A DNA stretch of 64,000 nucleotides, taken from Muribaculaceae bacterium. GTDB taxonomy: Bacteria; Bacteroidota; Bacteroidia; Bacteroidales; Muribaculaceae. The stretch is from the NCBI GenBank assembly GCA_022509165.1, contig JAFLTT010000001.1, positions 1 through 64,000 on the forward strand. Reading direction: 5' to 3'. Below, piece by piece: positions 46,092 to 54,421 of the stretch (position 1 is the stretch's first letter; every line of letters begins with the position of its first letter). A model generated the notes under the pieces. That model was not told the DNA's origin. It did no database searches and was given only the letters and a program-made list of their open reading frames with translations. A program made the position numbers and the translations under genes.

Positions 46092-47306
46092 TTAGAAGAG
46101 AACCATCAGACGTAGTTGAAATGCATTTTGGGTTATTGGATCAAACCCTGCTCGGTCCCATGCGTGAGTATAGGAATAATTGAGACGCGCAGTGATATAT
46201 TGGTTGAAATAGTAATTGAGCGTTGCGTTGAAGGAATTGGCACGTCCCCCGTATATTCCGGCGTGTGAATCTGAGAGAGATGCATAGTTATAATCAAGAA
46301 CAAGTTCAAGCGCATTTTTCTTGGGATTTACCAACTGGGCATTGGCTTCATCATATGTGTAGTCGGAACCGATCAAGATGCCTCTGAGGGTTACGTAAGC
46401 ACCTTGAGAATTGAAGCATGGAAGACCCTTACGCCGTGCAATTGTCTGGAAGAAATATTGGGATTCAAGTCCGATTCTGCCGTAAGCCAGAGCAAGCTCA
46501 GGTGTGAGTTTGAACCTATTTTTTGCATTAGCTACCGTGGCCGAGATAGCAGTGACATTTGATACTTTTGTGGGGAAATTAGCAGAATTTGTAAATCCGT
46601 CATGTATGTCTTCATCATTCACCAGATGTCTGTCGGGTGAGGAGAACCCGAGACTGATGCCGGCATTGATGATAGGTGCTCCCGATTGAAGCGCATTGCG
46701 GTTACGCCATACAAAACGTGTGAGCAATGAATATCCTTGCTGGGTAAACTGAGGATAGTTCATCACATTGGTAAGGGCAGATGACTCCATGTGTACGGCC
46801 GTGGCGGAATAGAATGACTGATTGCGGAATGTATACATCAGCCCCAACTGCAATCCGGGAGTGTAAAGAGCACTTACGAGAGGTTGCTCAAAGGTGGGTT
46901 TATTATTGGCAGTCAACGGAGACTGATATCCGAATGGCATAAGAAAATTACCCACTCTTATAGAATTATGTGAATTGAAATCGTATTGTATCCACATATT
47001 TCTAAGTCCGATTTTGCCGTAAGCAAAACCTACATCAATCCAGGAAGACCATTTGCCATACCCCATCTTCACCCCCACGCGGGCTTCAGAGATAGCCATT
47101 CCGTCGGAAAACATATATTTCTGGGGTGAGGCATATAAGGCTCCGTCAATTAAAAGGCGTCCGTTGGGAGTGACGGAAAATTTTGGGTTATTTACCGTCT
47201 GATTCGCCCCTGTGGAGAGGGAAGAGGCGGATGTATCTTTATCATTGTTGGCGCTGATGCCTAAAGGAAAAAGAACCAGGAGAAGGGGAAGAAGGAAATG
47301 GCGCAT
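46092..47306 (-). CDS. Outer-membrane porin (OprO/P-like)
   Basis: 404 residues. A signal peptide precedes a beta-barrel with a porin-like N-terminus (FSVTPNGRLLIDGALYASPQ), the repeated strand pattern ending in aromatics, VGNFLMPFGYQSPL, and C-terminal AFQLRLMVLF with terminal Phe. It resembles phosphate-selective porin O/P type proteins. The true solute is not predictable. It begins 3 bases after the thioredoxin-fold lipoprotein gene, so they share a transcript. Confidence 0.85.
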   Translation of the reverse strand: MRHFLLPLLLVLFPLGISANNDKDTSASSLSTGANQTVNNPKFSVTPNGRLLIDGALYASPQKYMFSDGMAISEARVGVKMGYGKWSSWIDVGFAYGKIGLRNMWIQYDFNSHNSIRVGNFLMPFGYQSPLTANNKPTFEQPLVSALYTPGLQLGLMYTFRNQSFYSATAVHMESSALTNVMNYPQFTQQGYSLLTRFVWRNRNALQSGAPIINAGISLGFSSPDRHLVNDEDIHDGFTNSANFPTKVSNVTAISATVANAKNRFKLTPELALAYGRIGLESQYFFQTIARRKGLPCFNSQGAYVTLRGILIGSDYTYDEANAQLVNPKKNALELVLDYNYASLSDSHAGIYGGRANSFNATLNYYFNQYITARLNYSYTHAWDRAGFDPITQNAFQLRLMVLF

Positions 47307-47309
47307 GGT

Positions 47310-48401
47310 TCAAAGAGAATTTGATAGTTCGTCTAAAGAAAGGGGGCGTAGGATGAGTTCTCCTTTAGCGTCATAAATGAAATAGGCTGGCAAGGAATAT
47401 ACATTGTAATTTCTTGCGTCTACAGAATTTCCTTCTCCGGGAGAATATACTGTTATCCAGGGGAGATTTTTAGCCGCATCGCGCCAGGCATATTGGTCGG
47501 CATCAAGGGAGACGTTATAGAATTCCACGTTGCCTTTGTGTGAATTGTAAATAGATGCTAAGGCAATATTGAGTTCAGGTGATTCAGGCTGATTCAGTAA
47601 TGAGAAGATCACCACTACAGGTTTTCCTTTGCCGGCTACGTCTGAAAGAGCTACATATTCTCCTTTTTCATTCTGGAGATTCATGTCGATCAATGTAAGT
47701 TCCTCAGCCTCGATAGTTCGGAAGGAACCATTCTCGTTATTTCGTTTCTTGAGGGCATTTATTACAGTTTGTTCAAGAAGTGTTGTATGAGGATCGTCGG
47801 GACGGACAGATTTGAAACCTGTTGCAACGGCTCCGAAATATTTACGGTCTTCAGGATCGGTTGGATTATAGAGAGGCTTACCATCCACTATCTTTGTAAG
47901 TATATAGAAAGAAACGATCGAGCCGGGGGCATCTTTCATATAGCGTGAATATACCTCGCGTTTGAAAGCCGGGATAGAGTCAGATGGTTTTGAAATGGCT
48001 GCGTGTAGATCTTTTTCAAATTTCTCCATCTGTTCTGCGTTGTGAGACCCGAGAAGAGTAAACTCACGGCCGAATTTTTCCAGAGAGGTGTTTACTGTAA
48101 TAGTTTCAGTGGAATCAACCGGTATGTAAATATATCTGTCGTCAAGGGCCAGACGATAAATTTCTGGTGAAGGAGGAGCAGGGAAGGAGATTGAGAAACC
48201 TCCGTTACGGTTTATTCTTACAGAGTCAATTGGTAACCACTGCCCTTGAAAATCTGATTTTTCAAGTACCAGTGATGTATCTTCTGCTCCATAGATTTCT
48301 CCTTTTATGCGAAATTTATGATTGGAGCAAGAAGTGAGTGCACCGGCAATAATGGCGATAAGGGTAATTGTTTTGACAAGAATTTTAACTTTATGTTTCA
48401 T
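47310..48401 (-). CDS. TlpA-like DUF4369 lipoprotein without CxxC
   Basis: 363 residues. Lipid Cys25 in ALTSC is followed by a DUF4369-like N-terminal domain (FRIKGEIYGAEDTSLVLEKSD) and a helical middle. The C-terminal thioredoxin-like domain (LSDVAGKGKPVVVIFS, NVSLDADQYAWRDAAKN, VYSLPAYFIYDAKGEL) keeps the cis-Pro segment. The site expected to be CxxC reads FSLLNQPES, so it cannot do thiol chemistry and is probably a binding or structural homologue. First gene of the lipoprotein-porin-SUI1-helicase run. Confidence 0.83.
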   Translation of the reverse strand: MKHKVKILVKTITLIAIIAGALTSCSNHKFRIKGEIYGAEDTSLVLEKSDFQGQWLPIDSVRINRNGGFSISFPAPPSPEIYRLALDDRYIYIPVDSTETITVNTSLEKFGREFTLLGSHNAEQMEKFEKDLHAAISKPSDSIPAFKREVYSRYMKDAPGSIVSFYILTKIVDGKPLYNPTDPEDRKYFGAVATGFKSVRPDDPHTTLLEQTVINALKKRNNENGSFRTIEAEELTLIDMNLQNEKGEYVALSDVAGKGKPVVVIFSLLNQPESPELNIALASIYNSHKGNVEFYNVSLDADQYAWRDAAKNLPWITVYSPGEGNSVDARNYNVYSLPAYFIYDAKGELILRPLSLDELSNSL

Positions 48402-48553
48402 GATTGTAGTCTTTATCTTTTTTATGGTTTTGAAAGGGCTAAGTTAACTATTAGTTTGAAGGTTTGCAATCTGAAAGGGCCACAGTAGAATCACAAGTGC
48501 ATTTTAAATCCTTATTATTCAGAATTTTAGATTAGTATTTCTATTTGAAATAA

Positions 48554-48715
48554 TGATTAATCATGAATAATAACCCAACTGGCTTTTGTAGGGACGCACG
48601 GCTCGTGCGTCCTCTGATAATCAATGAATTAACCTTCTTTTATTTCGGATGCACGAGACGTGCGTCCCTACGTTTGAGGGCAATTTATCAATGGGGATAT
48701 TTATGAGGATAATCG
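48554..48715. repeat. MITE-like inverted-repeat element, copy 2
   Basis: 162 bp, same orientation as the copy at 2881-3041 and roughly 85% identical by eye; the right half is the better conserved. The inner arms are longer, GTAGGGACGCACG (from 48588) and CGTGCGTCCCTAC (to 48671). The left terminus has drifted (TGATTAATCA), while the right keeps AGGATAATCG. It sits in the 696-bp gap between two divergent operons. The rest of that gap is AT-rich leader of the pilus operon. Confidence 0.8.
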
Positions 48716-48831
48716 AAAAAAATTAAATAGTATGTATGATCCCGACCTAACAAAAAGAGATTTTTCTACAAATTTTTAGACTAAATGTTAATTTACATGT
48801 TAAAAATGTATAATAAAATACTGAAAATGCG

Positions 48832-48860
48832 TTGTATTTTAAAAATTTGTTATATTTTTG
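48832..48860 (+). promoter_or_regulatory. Promoter of the pilus locus
   Basis: TTG (48832-48834), 18-base spacer, TATTTTTG (48853-48860). It implies an untranslated leader of about 230 bases before the DUF3575 gene, long for this genome. No inverted repeats flank it. Confidence 0.6.
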
Positions 48861-49097
48861 CTGAAGTGATCTCCTAATTAAGGAAACTGGCTATAAAATA
48901 ATCCATAAGTTTGGCCTTATAAATCCATACCAAAGTTTTAGGAAAGACACGGAAACAGATTAAGATTTTATTTGGTCTATTCTTTTTACGGTCAGATTGA
49001 ACAACGTCCTTATCTAATCAAAAGAAACGGCGGTTCTAAAGAGAGTGTACCAAATAGAAACGATTAAAGAAACATAACTAATCTCACTGAATTTCAA

Positions 49098-49679
49098 GTG
49101 AAGAAACGACTAATTCAACTGGTGTTGGTACTCATGGCCTCCATGGGCACCCTTTCTGCGCAAAGTGTCGGAATCAAGACCAATCTGCTTTCAGATGCTA
49201 CTTTGTCGCCCAACTTAGGTATTGAGGTTGGAGTTGCCCCGAAATGGACTCTCAACATGGTAGGACAGATAAACTTCTGGCCAATCAACGGTCATACATG
49301 GAAACATTGGCTGTTCCAACCCGAAGCACGGTATTGGTTTTGCGATCGTTTCGCAGGTAATTTCATAGGTCTGCATGCTATCGGAGGTCAATATAATTTC
49401 GGCCACATCAAAAATGGTATCAATTTCCTCGGTAGCAAATTCTCAAACCTTAGCGATTACCGTTACCAAGGCTGGGCTGCCGGAGCCGGATTTGCTTACG
49501 GATATTCATGGATATTAGGTAAGCATTGGAACCTGGAGGCAGAAATAGGAGTTGGATGGATCTATACCAGGTATGACAAGTTCCGTTGTTCAGACTGCGG
49601 AAAACGCCTTGAAAGCAACAAGGTGCACAATTATGTAGGTCCTACCAAAATTGATATCAACATCGAGTATATCTTCTAA
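49098..49679 (+). CDS. DUF3575 outer-membrane protein of pilus locus
   Basis: 193 residues, GTG start chosen because MKKRLIQLVLVLMASMGTLSA is then a clean signal peptide. The family opening VGIKTNLLSDATLSPNLGIE is present and the 8-stranded-barrel-like body ends IDINIEYIF. DUF3575 proteins are habitual first genes of Bacteroidales fimbrial clusters; the function is unclear. A CSDCGK pair of cysteines lies near residue 160. It is 11 bases upstream of the DUF3868 gene. Confidence 0.88.
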   Translation: MKKRLIQLVLVLMASMGTLSAQSVGIKTNLLSDATLSPNLGIEVGVAPKWTLNMVGQINFWPINGHTWKHWLFQPEARYWFCDRFAGNFIGLHAIGGQYNFGHIKNGINFLGSKFSNLSDYRYQGWAAGAGFAYGYSWILGKHWNLEAEIGVGWIYTRYDKFRCSDCGKRLESNKVHNYVGPTKIDINIEYIF

Positions 49680-49690
49680 TCAGCAGGCAA

Positions 49691-51133
49691 ATGAAAACAT
49701 TATATAAGTTGCTAATATCTACTGCCTTGGCTCTGTTTCCTGTAATAGGTTTTGCAGCTGCCTCCGAGGTGAGTCCAATTGAGGTTACGAATGCCAGGCT
49801 CGTTCGCAATGGTAGCCTTATGACGGTAGATATGGATGTAGATCTAAGCAGTCTGAAACTAAAAAGCAATTCAGCAGTGGTGATGGTGCCGATGCTTGTA
49901 AATGGCCCCGATACATTGGTGCTTGATGGTATTGGAGTGTATGGTCGCACAAGATGGTATCAGTTTGAACGCTCAGGGAAAAAACCTGTTTCAGGCAAAG
50001 GAGAGATTTCCCTAAGATATAACAAGAACTTAGGGATGGTGCATCTTAATCAGAATGTGAACTATGCTCCCTGGATGAACGGTGCTACTCTTGAGATGAG
50101 CAGCACTTATTATGGTTGTGCTGGTTGCAGCGAACAAGGATCCATGATGGATCATCTGGCAGTGTATAAAGTGGAAAGGGAGCAATTCCGTCCGGTTTTC
50201 ATTTTCGAAGATGCTGTGGCCGAAACCGTAAAGACACGCGAACTGAGTGGAAAGGCTTATATAGACTTCCCGGTAAATCAGACTGTGATTTATCCTGATT
50301 ACAGAAGAAATACAGTAGAGCTTCATAAGATTATCGCTACTATAGATTCAGTGAAAAACGACCCTGATATAAAGGTTACTGCCTTGTCTATAAAAGGTTT
50401 CGCTTCGCCGGAAGGTTCTTATGAAAACAATGTACGTCTTGCCCGGGGTAGGACAGAGGCCCTGATGAATTATGTGCAACAACTTTACATGTTCCCATGG
50501 GGATTCATTCATACCAGTTATGAACCCGAAGACTGGGAAGGCCTCCGTGAATGGGTACAGAATTCAAATATTGAGGATAAATTGGGTATACTTTCGATCA
50601 TCGACAGCAATCTGGCACCGGATCCCAAGAATACTATGATCCAGACTACTTATCCGCAACAGTATGCGTTCCTCTTGGCAAATGTTTATCCGGCTCTGCG
50701 TCATTCAGACTATAAGATAGAGTATGAGATACGTGGTTTTACTGAACTCTCGGAGATAACACAGTTAATAAAGACCTCACCTCAGAAACTATCGCTCAAC
50801 GAGATATACCGTTATGCCGCCACTCTGGATCAGAACGGAGAGGAATACCGTGATGTGATGGAAACAGCAGCCAGGCTTTATCCTACTGATGAGAAGGCTA
50901 ATATCAATGCTGCTAATGCCGCCATGATGGAAGGTGACTATGTAGCAGCAGAAAGATATCTGGCTAAAGCCGGTGATGGAGCCAATTCAACCTATGCAAA
51001 AGGTGTATTGGCCGCCCTTCAGGAAAACTATGACGAGGCACTTCGCCTGGTAGAACAAGCGGTCTCCCTCGGTTTCGAAGACAAAGCCGGTGTTCTCCGC
51101 AACCTCCGCAATATTGTGAACTATGAGAATTAA
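49691..51133 (+). CDS. DUF3868 / OmpA-like protein of pilus locus
   Basis: 480 residues. A signal peptide is followed by a DUF3868 beta domain (VTNARLVRNGSLMTVDMDVDL) with YYGCAGCSEQG. An OmpA-like peptidoglycan-binding region comes next (ALSIKGFASPEGSYENNVRLARGRTEAL), then C-terminal TPR-like helices (AANAAMMEGDYVAAERYLAKA). It likely ties the pilus to the cell wall or acts in assembly, and usually accompanies DUF3575 and Mfa-type subunits. Confidence 0.88.
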   Translation: MKTLYKLLISTALALFPVIGFAAASEVSPIEVTNARLVRNGSLMTVDMDVDLSSLKLKSNSAVVMVPMLVNGPDTLVLDGIGVYGRTRWYQFERSGKKPVSGKGEISLRYNKNLGMVHLNQNVNYAPWMNGATLEMSSTYYGCAGCSEQGSMMDHLAVYKVEREQFRPVFIFEDAVAETVKTRELSGKAYIDFPVNQTVIYPDYRRNTVELHKIIATIDSVKNDPDIKVTALSIKGFASPEGSYENNVRLARGRTEALMNYVQQLYMFPWGFIHTSYEPEDWEGLREWVQNSNIEDKLGILSIIDSNLAPDPKNTMIQTTYPQQYAFLLANVYPALRHSDYKIEYEIRGFTELSEITQLIKTSPQKLSLNEIYRYAATLDQNGEEYRDVMETAARLYPTDEKANINAANAAMMEGDYVAAERYLAKAGDGANSTYAKGVLAALQENYDEALRLVEQAVSLGFEDKAGVLRNLRNIVNYEN

Positions 51134-51135
51134 GT

Positions 51136-51256
51136 AATAAACATTGAACAATAAACAATAAGTGAGTTACTGATTTAAGTATTAAACATTGAACAATGAA
51201 CAATAAGTGAGGTGCTGTTTTAAACAATAAACATTGAACAATAAACAATAAGTGAG
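51136..51256. repeat. Three 45-bp tandem repeats upstream of the major pilin
   Basis: Units begin at 51136, 51181 and 51226, with a nearly invariant 31-bp core that starts A(A/T)TAAACATTGAACAAT and ends CAATAAGTGAG. They lie in the 263-bp gap before the Mfa1-like gene. Further on, CTAAACTTGA occurs twice, at 51338 and 51362, 24 bases apart, near where a promoter would be. The core has no matching inverted structure and is not CRISPR-like. Confidence 0.8.
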
Positions 51257-51396
51257 AATAGTAAGTGTTTATTGAAGCCAAAAGATGATTATTAACTCAA
51301 GGCTTATAACTCCGTAAAAAAGACAACATATTAAGAACTAAACTTGATAACATATAAAAGTCTAAACTTGAAAAATAAATCAACATCCAAATATAT

Positions 51397-53295
51397 ATGA
51401 AAAAAATTTATTTATTTCCCGCATTGGCTTTGTTGCTGACAGCATGTGCCAACGACAATCTGAATGTAGCACCTGAAGAGGGTTCTCACGGTGAAATGAC
51501 CACCGGAGAAGCTTCGGGCTATCTGAGAGTGAAAATCGTGTCGCCTTCCTCTGCAATTTCAAGGGCTAGTTATGAGCAAAACAACGGCACTTATGAAGAT
51601 GGAGTAGCTTCCGAAAATCAGGTGAACCTTGTAAGATTTTATTTTTTCGGTGAAGGAGGAGCAGCTGCCCAGGTGAGAAAGAATCCTCATGCCGGTGATG
51701 AAACATCTTATTATTCCTTCATCGACTGGACCCCGTCGCCTGTTGATACAGAAACCGGAGGCGCCGACCAACCGTCAACTGTAGAAAAGACGCTCACCAC
51801 CACTCTGGTGTTGTCACGTCCGGCCAGCGGTGTAGAGCCTACAAAGATACTCGCAGTGGTGAATCCCACGAATGCAATTCTGCAAAACACAAATAATCTC
51901 AACTTGGAAAATGTTCAGGCTCTGTATCAAAATTATCTGACTGATGCAACCGGGAACTCTCTTACAAGTTCCAACTTTGTAATGAGTAATTCCGTGTATG
52001 CGAAATCTCTTGAGGCCGGGGCAGCCATGTCAGGTGTGTATGCCACTGAGATCTCCGCCGACCAGATCACTGATGATCCCGAAGAGGCAAGTGAAGACCC
52101 CGTGGAGATTTTCGTGGAAAGAGTTGTGGCTAAAGTGGCTTTCAGCATCGACAAGACAGCTGTAAACGCAGAAAATAATATTTATCCGATTACCCCGACA
52201 AATGCCGATGGATTTACATTCAATCCCACAAATGTGCCGGGCACCACTACCCAGACTGCACAGCAGATAAATGTGCAGATCTTAGGATGGGCTTTGTGCT
52301 CCTTCCCGAATATGTCGAGACTGCTGAAAGATATAGTTCCTTCTTGGAAAGCCGATCTGTTCAACGTAACAGGCCAACCCTGGAACTCTACTGATTATTT
52401 CCGTTCATTCTGGGCACTGAATCTGCCGGAAACTACTGAAGGATACAACTATACCTGGTATACCTTCAATCAGATAGGCAATAAGAACGCATCTTCCACA
52501 CTTCCGGGAAATCCATTGAGCGTTCCTTATGTCTACACTCAGGAAAATGCTAATCCTGTAGCAGCCGATGTACCGCAATTGGAAGGTGTACCTTTTAATG
52601 TTGTAGACGGTTACGCTCCTTTGAAACCTACCCAGGTGATTTTCGTAGGCCAATTGGTGGATGAATCAAACAATCCCATCACAGTATGTTCATTCCAGGG
52701 TAAGCAATTCACCGAAGAGGGCCTCCTGACTTATGTTGCCAGCCTTCTTGACATGTGGACACCGGCAAGCACTACTGACCCTTCGGCCGGATATAACAGA
52801 ATCAGCAAAGATGATCTCAAGCTTATCACACAGTCGGCTTGGCTCGGCGGTGCTGTAAATCTCGAAACTCCGGGCAGATATTATTCTTACTTCACCTTAA
52901 GCACCACCGGAACTGCCAAAACATGGTATTCACAGGCCACACCGGGTAACTATGCAGAGATACCGGCAAATAACATCAACACCTATATCGACCAATCCCT
53001 GGGTTATTCACACGCTAAGGTATGGGAAAACGGTATGACATATTACTTCTTCGATATCAAACACATACCCGGTGCTCTTGATCCGGAAGTTACATCACCG
53101 GCTTATTACGGCATAGTAAGAAATCACATATATCAGACATCAGTGACCAATATCGGTGGTCTTGGCACACCGGTGCTTGATCCTAATGAAGTGATCTATC
53201 CGGAATATCCGGAACCGGATGCCAACAATCTCCAGACAGTGATCAAGATCTTAAGCTGGCGTCTTGTGAATTCTTCTTATGAAGTGAACTGGTAA
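51397..53295 (+). CDS. Mfa1-family major fimbrial subunit
   Basis: 632 residues, lipid Cys17 in LLLTAC. The Arg-Ala maturation site is Arg56 in SAISRASYE. Two beta-sandwich pilin domains follow, with VERVVAKVAF midway, and the C-terminal strand ILSWRLVNSSYEVNW, which in type V pili is the polymerising donor strand. The size and end match the Mfa1 major subunit clade. It is exported as a lipoprotein, then cleaved after Arg and assembled on the surface. Its own promoter region with tandem repeats suggests separate control from the two genes upstream. Confidence 0.9.
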   Translation: MKKIYLFPALALLLTACANDNLNVAPEEGSHGEMTTGEASGYLRVKIVSPSSAISRASYEQNNGTYEDGVASENQVNLVRFYFFGEGGAAAQVRKNPHAGDETSYYSFIDWTPSPVDTETGGADQPSTVEKTLTTTLVLSRPASGVEPTKILAVVNPTNAILQNTNNLNLENVQALYQNYLTDATGNSLTSSNFVMSNSVYAKSLEAGAAMSGVYATEISADQITDDPEEASEDPVEIFVERVVAKVAFSIDKTAVNAENNIYPITPTNADGFTFNPTNVPGTTTQTAQQINVQILGWALCSFPNMSRLLKDIVPSWKADLFNVTGQPWNSTDYFRSFWALNLPETTEGYNYTWYTFNQIGNKNASSTLPGNPLSVPYVYTQENANPVAADVPQLEGVPFNVVDGYAPLKPTQVIFVGQLVDESNNPITVCSFQGKQFTEEGLLTYVASLLDMWTPASTTDPSAGYNRISKDDLKLITQSAWLGGAVNLETPGRYYSYFTLSTTGTAKTWYSQATPGNYAEIPANNINTYIDQSLGYSHAKVWENGMTYYFFDIKHIPGALDPEVTSPAYYGIVRNHIYQTSVTNIGGLGTPVLDPNEVIYPEYPEPDANNLQTVIKILSWRLVNSSYEVNW

Positions 53296-53351
53296 ATCAG
53301 TAATTGAAAAAAACAAAAAGGAAAATTATCTCTTAGGATAATAAACACTGC

Positions 53352-54395
53352 ATGCGATTAACAAGCAAAATAATAACCGGAGTTATGGCACTCGCGCTCT
53401 GCGGATGCCATAACCCCGTGTTTGATTACGAAGGGGACTGCGAAAACAAATATTTTTTAAATTTTGTTTACGACATGAACCTGAAATGGGCAGATGCGTT
53501 CCCGTCGGAGGTGCACTCTGTGAACCTTTATGTATTCGACAGCCAAGGGCTCTTTGTAAAGGACTACCTTGTCAACGGCCTTGAGATAGATAAAGCCGGG
53601 TATAACCTGGAGCTTGATCTTGAGCCGGGCAGCTATCAGCTGGTGGCTTGGTGCGGTTTGAACAACGAGGGCACCGACTCTCAAGATTTCACCGTGCCCT
53701 CTCCGGTGGCCGGTGTCACGGATATCAAGGAGCTCACCTGCACTCTCAACACCGAGGTGATCGCCGGCAACGAATACTCTTCCGACAAGATGCTGAAATT
53801 CCTCTATCATGGAAACATGACGGTGGAATTGCCCGACACACGCGATGGTAGCGACTACTACTATACGATGAAGCTCACCAAAGACACCAACCATATACGG
53901 GTGATACTTCAGCAGCTGTCGGCCAAACCGATGGAGAAGGGCGATTACAGCTTCAGAATAACAGATGCAGACGGAATGTTGGCATACGACAATTCCATTG
54001 TGGAATATCCGGAGATCACTTATCTTCCCTGGAACACCGACGAGGTGATAGCCGGTGTAGGCACAGAGAACGGAAATTCCTTGAACAGCCAGGGAGTGCT
54101 GGCCGACCTGTCTGTGAGCCGTATGATGGCTACCCATGCCAAGGAGTTTTATCTCACAATCACCGATAACACCCACAACAAGGATATCATCTCGAATATT
54201 CCGGTGATACAATACGCTTTGCTCTCGAAGGATTATTATGAGATGGCTTACGGTCACAGCATGACCGACCAGGAATTCTTAGATCGGGAAGACGAATATG
54301 TATTGACCTTTTTCCTTGACGAGAACTACAACTGGATGACAGCCTATATCCTGATAAACTCGTGGAGAGTGGTGTTGAGCGAGTATGAAGTATAG
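53352..54395 (+). CDS. Mfa2/FimB-family pilus anchor
   Basis: 347 residues. The signal peptide ends in ALCGC (Cys19). The anchor family opening CENKYFLNFVYDMNL and SVNLYVFDSQGLFV are visible, as are LEPGSYQLVAWCGL and the end SWRVVLSEYEV. No Arg-Ala site is seen in the first 80 residues, consistent with staying lipid-anchored and terminating or anchoring the fibre. The gene follows the major subunit by 56 bases. Confidence 0.9.
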   Translation: MRLTSKIITGVMALALCGCHNPVFDYEGDCENKYFLNFVYDMNLKWADAFPSEVHSVNLYVFDSQGLFVKDYLVNGLEIDKAGYNLELDLEPGSYQLVAWCGLNNEGTDSQDFTVPSPVAGVTDIKELTCTLNTEVIAGNEYSSDKMLKFLYHGNMTVELPDTRDGSDYYYTMKLTKDTNHIRVILQQLSAKPMEKGDYSFRITDADGMLAYDNSIVEYPEITYLPWNTDEVIAGVGTENGNSLNSQGVLADLSVSRMMATHAKEFYLTITDNTHNKDIISNIPVIQYALLSKDYYEMAYGHSMTDQEFLDREDEYVLTFFLDENYNWMTAYILINSWRVVLSEYEV

Positions 54396-54421
54396 GTTTC
54401 GTAAATAAAGAAAGAAAACTG

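Noticed and set aside
48402-49097. Invertible promoter for pilus phase variation
   Set aside because: I found no long inverted repeat flanking the promoter at 48832-48860; the only inverted repeats belong to the MITE-like element, which does not enclose it.
51136-51256. CRISPR-like array
   Set aside because: Only three units, spacers of about 14 bases that are not of CRISPR length, and no cas genes.
53457-54257. 266-codon minus-strand ORF opposite the anchor gene
   Set aside because: It lies wholly antisense to the Mfa2-like gene, has no signal, domain or ribosome site and is rich in His/Val from complementary codons; it is a shadow.
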